Part shown: in pieces, positions 6,390 through 8,389 of the stretch
Layout of the letters: each line of letters starts with the position of its first letter
How positions within the stretch are numbered: position 1 is the stretch's first letter
Assembly (NCBI GenBank): GCA_036258735.1
Contig: DATADC010000006.1
Coordinates: 1 to 8,389, forward strand
Source: JAPSGM01 sp036258735
GTDB lineage: Bacteria; Chloroflexota; Limnocylindria; QHBO01
Length of the DNA stretch: 8,389 nt
Direction of reading: 5' to 3'
Position numbers and translations under genes: made by a program
The notes under the pieces: generated by a model
Seen by the model: the letters and a program-made list of their open reading frames with translations, nothing else
What the model was told of the DNA's origin: nothing
Database searches by the model: none

Positions 6390-7044
6390 CGGCTCCTGCC
6401 ACGTTGGCCTCGAGATGGAGGCGGGCCGTCCGCAGGTCGGCGACCAGCCCCTCGAACCCGGCGCGCCGCTCCTCCTCGCTGCGCGCCCGCAGCACAGCGG
6501 AGGGGTGGATCGTGCCGATGGCGGGCGTCCCCAGCTCGCTCGGCATGACCACTCCGTGCTCCCGGGTGACCCGGAACCCTGGCCCGATGAGCGCCTGGGC
6601 CGCCGTGGCGCCGAGGCAGACCACCAGTCGCGGTCGCACGCGCGCCAGCTCGCCTTCCAGCCACGGGCGGCATGCCTGGATCTCGGCACGGTCCGGCTTC
6701 TGGTGGATGCGCCGCTTGCCGCTGGGCGCGCGGCGCCACTTGAAATGCTTGACGACGTTGGTCACGTACACGAGGCGCCGGTCGATGCCAGCGGCGTCCA
6801 GCGCCTCGTCCAAGAGGCGACCGGCCGGGCCGACGAACGGCTCGCCGGCGATGTCCTCGCGGTCGCCGGGCTGCTCCCCCACCAGCATCAGCTCGGCCTC
6901 CTCGCCACCTGCGCCGAAGACGGTCTGGGTGGCGTTGCGGTAGAGGTCGCACGCCGTGCAGCTTCGGGCGGCGCTGCGCAGGGCCGACAGATCGGCCTCG
7001 TCCCGGGCCGCCGCGTCGCGCAGCAGGTCAGGCCTGTCCGTCAT
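6373..7044 (-). CDS. udgX: UdgX-type uracil-DNA-binding protein (UDG superfamily, 4Fe-4S)
   Basis: 223 residues. Motif A reads GEQPG (56-60) followed by DREDIAGEPFVGPAGRLLD, as in UdgX rather than the GEAPG/GEGPG of ordinary family 4 enzymes. The UdgX-specific R-loop KRRIH (110-114) is present; by analogy with mycobacterial UdgX, H114 is the residue that becomes covalently bonded to the abasic sugar left after uracil is attacked. Motif B is HPSAVLR (180-186). Four cysteines (C29, C32, C125, C143) have the spacing of the family 4 iron-sulfur cluster. The protein should bind uracil in DNA tightly and irreversibly in the cytoplasm. ATG 7044 gives the normal N-terminal length; no clear Shine-Dalgarno is seen, and GACTCT 8 bases upstream is only a poor -10 candidate. 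The gene is convergent with the aminotransferase and is the second DNA repair gene in the window. Confidence 0.94.
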   Translation of the reverse strand: MTDRPDLLRDAAARDEADLSALRSAARSCTACDLYRNATQTVFGAGGEEAELMLVGEQPGDREDIAGEPFVGPAGRLLDEALDAAGIDRRLVYVTNVVKHFKWRRAPSGKRRIHQKPDRAEIQACRPWLEGELARVRPRLVVCLGATAAQALIGPGFRVTREHGVVMPSELGTPAIGTIHPSAVLRARSEEERRAGFEGLVADLRTARLHLEANVAGAVIPPA

Positions 7045-7065
7045 GCTCGCTCAGAGTCTGCACGC

Positions 7066-7075
7066 CGTACGTACG
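7066..7075. repeat. 10-base palindrome CGTACGTACG upstream of udgX
   Basis: A perfect 10-base palindrome begins 22 bases upstream of the udgX start codon. It could be an operator for udgX, but there is only one copy and its chance probability is not negligible. A second short hairpin (GAGCC/GGCTC, 7075-7087) abuts it. Confidence 0.35.
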
Positions 7076-7142
7076 AGCCGGTGGCTCAGCAGCCCTCCCC
7101 CGGGCAACCGACGCCGCCGGCTCGCTCGTTCCCCCCGGTGGA

Positions 7143-7174
7143 GAGGGTCGAAACGGTGCTGCGCTTCGGCCCTC
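7143..7174 (+). other. Strong hairpin in the leader or upstream region of the orphan receiver gene
   Basis: GAGGGTCGAA (7143-7152) pairs with TTCGGCCCTC (7165-7174) over 10 pairs, nine Watson-Crick and one G-U, closing a 12-base loop. The wobble pair works only in plus-strand RNA; the minus-strand copy would have an A-C mismatch. A further hairpin, GCGGG (7192-7196) with CCCGC (7204-7208), follows, then a small TAAG/CTTA stem at 7217-7228. There is no T-run behind any of them. It may be a structured leader, a small RNA or an unrelated fold in GC-rich DNA. Confidence 0.35.
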
Positions 7175-7244
7175 GCCAGGTGAGGCTTGCAGCGGGCGTG
7201 CCACCCGCGCGCGCGTTAAGAAACCTTATCTCCGTGGCGGGGTC

Positions 7245-7273
7245 TGGTCAGAAGGCCAGCAGCGCGTCATACT
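7245..7273 (+). promoter_or_regulatory. Candidate promoter of the orphan receiver gene
   Basis: TGGTCA (7245-7250), 17 bases, then CATACT (7268-7273), each matching 4 of 6 consensus positions with ideal spacing. Transcription would start near 7280, giving a leader of about 24 bases that contains AGGGG (7295-7299) ahead of ATG 7304. If this is the true promoter, the hairpin at 7143-7174 is not part of this mRNA. Confidence 0.35.
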
Positions 7274-7303
7274 CCGCGGGTTGCCAACACCCTCAGGGGC
7301 CCG

Positions 7304-7693
7304 ATGTCCGACCTGAAGCGCGTCACCGTCATCAACGACAGCCCAGAGTTCCTGGAGCTGATGGCCGATCTCCTCCACGACGCGAACTACCCGGCCACCC
7401 TCATTGACGGCGACCGCGACAACGCCACTTATCTGATCGAGGCATCGCAACCGGAGATCCTGATCATCGATCTGCGCCTCGGCACGGAGGACCTCAAGGG
7501 GCTGGACCTGCTGCGCTGGGTCCGCCAGCATGCCGAGCTGTCGAATGTCCCGACGATCGTTTGCACGGCGGACAAGTGGGGCATCGAGCGTGTCGAGGAG
7601 GAAGTCCGCTCGATGGAGAACGTCAAGGTGCTGCTCAAGCCGTTTTCGGTCGCCGAGCTGTACTCGGTCCTGCGGGAGCTGCAGCCGGTCTAG
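7304..7693 (+). CDS. Stand-alone CheY-like response regulator receiver
   Basis: 129 residues, a single receiver domain with no output domain. The phospho-acceptor is D56 in EILIIDLRLG at the end of beta-3. The acidic pocket is IND (N11, D12) rather than the usual double acid. The conserved hydroxyl is T88 (TIVCTAD), and the lysine-proline pair is K112-P113 (VLLKPF). Such proteins relay a phosphate from a sensor histidine kinase by protein-protein contact; no kinase is in the window, so the partner is unknown. A Shine-Dalgarno-like AGGGG (7295-7299) lies 4 bases before the ATG, a rather tight spacing. The 259 bases upstream hold a strong hairpin. The TAG stop at 7691-7693 shares three bases with the stop of the convergent 65-residue gene. 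Confidence 0.92.
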   Translation: MSDLKRVTVINDSPEFLELMADLLHDANYPATLIDGDRDNATYLIEASQPEILIIDLRLGTEDLKGLDLLRWVRQHAELSNVPTIVCTADKWGIERVEEEVRSMENVKVLLKPFSVAELYSVLRELQPV

Positions 7694-7887
7694 CCGATCT
7701 CGCGCCGGACGGCGCGAACCTCGTCGCGAAGGTGCCCATCACCGGCCACGAGCGCCTCGATACGGTCCAGGATCTCGTTTGAGCGTGCCTGCACGTCGGC
7801 CAGCGCGCGTGGATCGAGGCGTGCGGCCTCCGCCCGATAGGTCACGCGAATGATCTCGAGCTGGAGCCGGATCTGGCGATCGTCCAA
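7690..7887 (-). CDS. Small helical protein of unknown function (65 aa, TTG start)
   Basis: 65 residues from TTG 7887 to TAG at 7692-7690. The sequence is charged and nearly all helix-forming (IRLQLEIIRVTYRAEAA, then ARSNEILDRIEALV), with heptad-like leucines and isoleucines suggesting a short coiled coil or helical hairpin; there is no cysteine, signal peptide or membrane segment. The start is set by GGGGGGAG 4 bases upstream of TTG; there is no ATG in the plausible range, and the frame upstream overlaps the neighbouring gene out of character. Third codon positions are about four-fifths G or C, as in the real genes around it. It lies 23 bases behind the 48-residue gene and is probably in the same operon. 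I do not recognise a family. Confidence 0.62.
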   Translation of the reverse strand: MDDRQIRLQLEIIRVTYRAEAARLDPRALADVQARSNEILDRIEALVAGDGHLRDEVRAVRREIG

Positions 7888-7891
7888 GGCA

Positions 7892-7899
7892 CTCCCCCC
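7892..7899 (-). promoter_or_regulatory. Ribosome binding site that fixes the TTG start at 7887
   Basis: On the minus strand GGGGGGAG is followed by TGCC and then TTG GAC GAT. The strength and spacing of this site argue for TTG as the start codon of the 65-residue protein. An overlapping GTG two bases inside the spacer is out of frame. Confidence 0.55.
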
Positions 7900-7910
7900 G
7901 CTGTCCCAGC

Positions 7911-8057
7911 CTACTCCTCGACGCCTGGCGCTCGGTAGCCGGGCTCTTCCACCACGGGGAATTCGTCCGGAGCCGGTGGCGAGTCCGGCGGCATCTCGAG
8001 GTCCGGGTCGTTCTCCTCCGGCAGGTCTGGATCTGGAGGTGGATTCGGAATCGACAT
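7911..8057 (-). CDS. Acidic proline-rich small protein of unknown function (48 aa)
   Basis: 48 residues, of which 15 are proline and 14 are Asp or Glu; there is one arginine and no lysine or histidine, so net charge is about -13. It opens with MSIPNPPPDPDLPEEN and is almost certainly disordered. There is no signal peptide or membrane segment. ATG 8057 is well supported by AGGGA (8067-8063) 5 bases upstream, a better Shine-Dalgarno than most genes here. The stop TAG lies 23 bases before the next gene, suggesting a bicistronic operon. The composition resembles bacterial tails or linkers that bind basic partners, but nothing identifies a function. The same frame is open upstream to 8384, which I take to be chance in GC-rich DNA because it overlaps the start of the protease gene. 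Confidence 0.55.
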   Translation of the reverse strand: MSIPNPPPDPDLPEENDPDLEMPPDSPPAPDEFPVVEEPGYRAPGVEE

Positions 8058-8083
8058 CGTCTTCCCTTTCGTGCCGGAGCGAC

Positions 8084-8121
8084 GGGCCGGAGTCACGTGT
8101 TGGGCACCGCACCTCCGGCCC
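8084..8121. repeat. 9-base inverted repeat / hairpin in the divergent intergenic region
   Basis: GGGCCGGAG (8084-8092) and CTCCGGCCC (8113-8121) are exact reverse complements around a 20-base loop containing CACGTG (8094-8099). It lies 27 bases upstream of the acidic small gene on the minus strand, and 111 bases upstream of the protease start. It could be a leader hairpin of the minus-strand operon or an operator pair. No T-run follows on either strand. Confidence 0.4.
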
Positions 8122-8171
8122 AACGGCCGATGAGTGCACCGCGCGTGCCATTGCCGGCGATGTCCCGGCCT

Positions 8172-8184
8172 GCACGGCCCGTGC
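8172..8184. repeat. Short palindrome GCACGG-C-CCGTGC
   Basis: Six-base arms (8172-8177 and 8179-8184) around a single base form an odd-length palindrome of repressor-operator type. It sits about 10 bases upstream of the candidate -35 of the protease promoter. There is only one copy, so it remains a possibility rather than a call. Confidence 0.3.
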
Positions 8185-8193
8185 CGCGGGTCG

Positions 8194-8222
8194 TTGCGCG
8201 CCATGGCCGTAACTTGTACATT
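8194..8222 (+). promoter_or_regulatory. Candidate promoter of the trypsin-like protease gene
   Basis: TTGCGC (8194-8199; only TTG matches the -35 consensus), 17 bases, then TACATT (8217-8222; 4 of 6). The -10 ends 10 bases before ATG 8233, predicting a leader of about 3 bases or none. ACTTG (8212-8216) and CAAGT (8224-8228) flank the -10 as a 5-base inverted repeat, a position from which a bound repressor would block polymerase. The TGTACA core also occurs in the XRE-TPR promoter. Confidence 0.45.
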
Positions 8223-8232
8223 GCAAGTGACC

Positions 8233-8389
8233 ATGAACGCCGCCCCTGCCGAGCCACTCGACGCGTACTCGGCGATCGTGACCGGAGTTGCCGACCACCT
8301 GCTGCCGCGAGTTGTCCAGCTCGACGTTGCACGACGAGGCCGCGGGTCGGCGGTCGTCATCACGCCCGACGGGTATCTCCTCACCTCGG
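8233..8389 (+). CDS. Trypsin-like (HtrA/DegP-type) serine protease, 5' part only
   Basis: 52 complete codons from ATG 8233 to the right edge. After a short polar start, residues about 13-52 read AYSAIVTGVADHLLPRVVQL, then RGRGSAVVITPDGYLLTS. The GSAVVITPDGYLLTS stretch is the strand pair that precedes the catalytic histidine (usually followed by AHVV) in HtrA/DegP S1C proteases; the histidine itself would fall just past the edge. Unlike most HtrA proteins there is no signal peptide or membrane anchor before the protease domain, so it looks cytoplasmic. The start fits the promoter above; no Shine-Dalgarno is evident. The catalytic triad and any PDZ domain cannot be checked here, so a catalytically dead homologue is possible. 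Confidence 0.75.
   Translation, partial: MNAAPAEPLDAYSAIVTGVADHLLPRVVQLDVARRGRGSAVVITPDGYLLTS

Noticed and set aside
7143..7228. Known riboswitch (c-di-GMP, cobalamin or similar) upstream of the receiver gene
   Set aside because: The stems are present, but none of the conserved loop sequences I know for these classes appears, so I report only unnamed structure.
8058..8384. Upstream extension of the acidic small gene's frame
   Set aside because: It would overlap the protease gene and the divergent promoter, and its composition changes completely at 8057, where a good ribosome site and ATG occur.
1..8389. Mobile element, prophage, toxin-antitoxin or CRISPR-type defence system
   Set aside because: I see no transposase, integrase, direct-repeat array or terminal repeats, and the small operon at 7690-8057 lacks toxin features. 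The base composition looks uniform across the window.

Overview
The window is about 8.4 kb of very GC-rich bacterial DNA with densely packed genes on both strands. Codon third positions are mostly G or C. Several genes have a -10-like hexamer 6-10 bases before the start codon and no Shine-Dalgarno sequence, which suggests leaderless mRNAs. Together with UdgX, an XRE-TPR regulator, a PRC-barrel protein and a trypsin-like protease, this fits a soil or freshwater Chloroflexota (Limnocylindria/Ellin6529-like) or an actinobacterium. The taxonomic guess is inference; there is no rRNA or other marker gene here.

Layout, left to right. (1) The N-terminal part of an XRE helix-turn-helix/TPR regulator on the minus strand, running off the left edge. 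(2) A 254-base gap with a possible short plus-strand transcription unit, followed by a 30-base perfect palindrome just behind ligD. (3) A large minus-strand ligD, an ATP-dependent multidomain non-homologous end-joining ligase in the order phosphoesterase, ligase, polymerase; no ku gene is in view. (4) Divergent from ligD, a PRC-barrel protein. (5) Convergent with it, sharing stop-codon bases, a HAD-family phosphatase. (6) Divergent from the phosphatase across only 18 bases, a class V PLP-dependent aminotransferase of the isopenicillin-N-epimerase type. (7) Convergent and overlapping by 17 bases, udgX, encoding a uracil-DNA-binding glycosylase-fold protein that should link covalently to uracil sites. 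(8) A 259-base gap with a strong hairpin, then an orphan CheY-like receiver. (9) Convergent with it, again sharing stop-codon bases, a two-gene minus-strand operon of small proteins (65 aa helical; 48 aa acidic, proline-rich). (10) A divergent promoter region and the first 52 codons of a trypsin/HtrA-like serine protease, cut by the right edge.

Functionally the window is mixed. Two genes, ligD and udgX, are DNA repair genes, but they lie about 2.3 kb apart in separate transcription units. The other genes look like unlinked housekeeping, signalling and stress functions. I see no mobile element, CRISPR array, tRNA or rRNA, and no convincing new multigene system. The most distinctive points are the UdgX signature loop, the compact shared promoter at 5160-5177, the shared stop codons at convergent junctions, and two structured intergenic regions.
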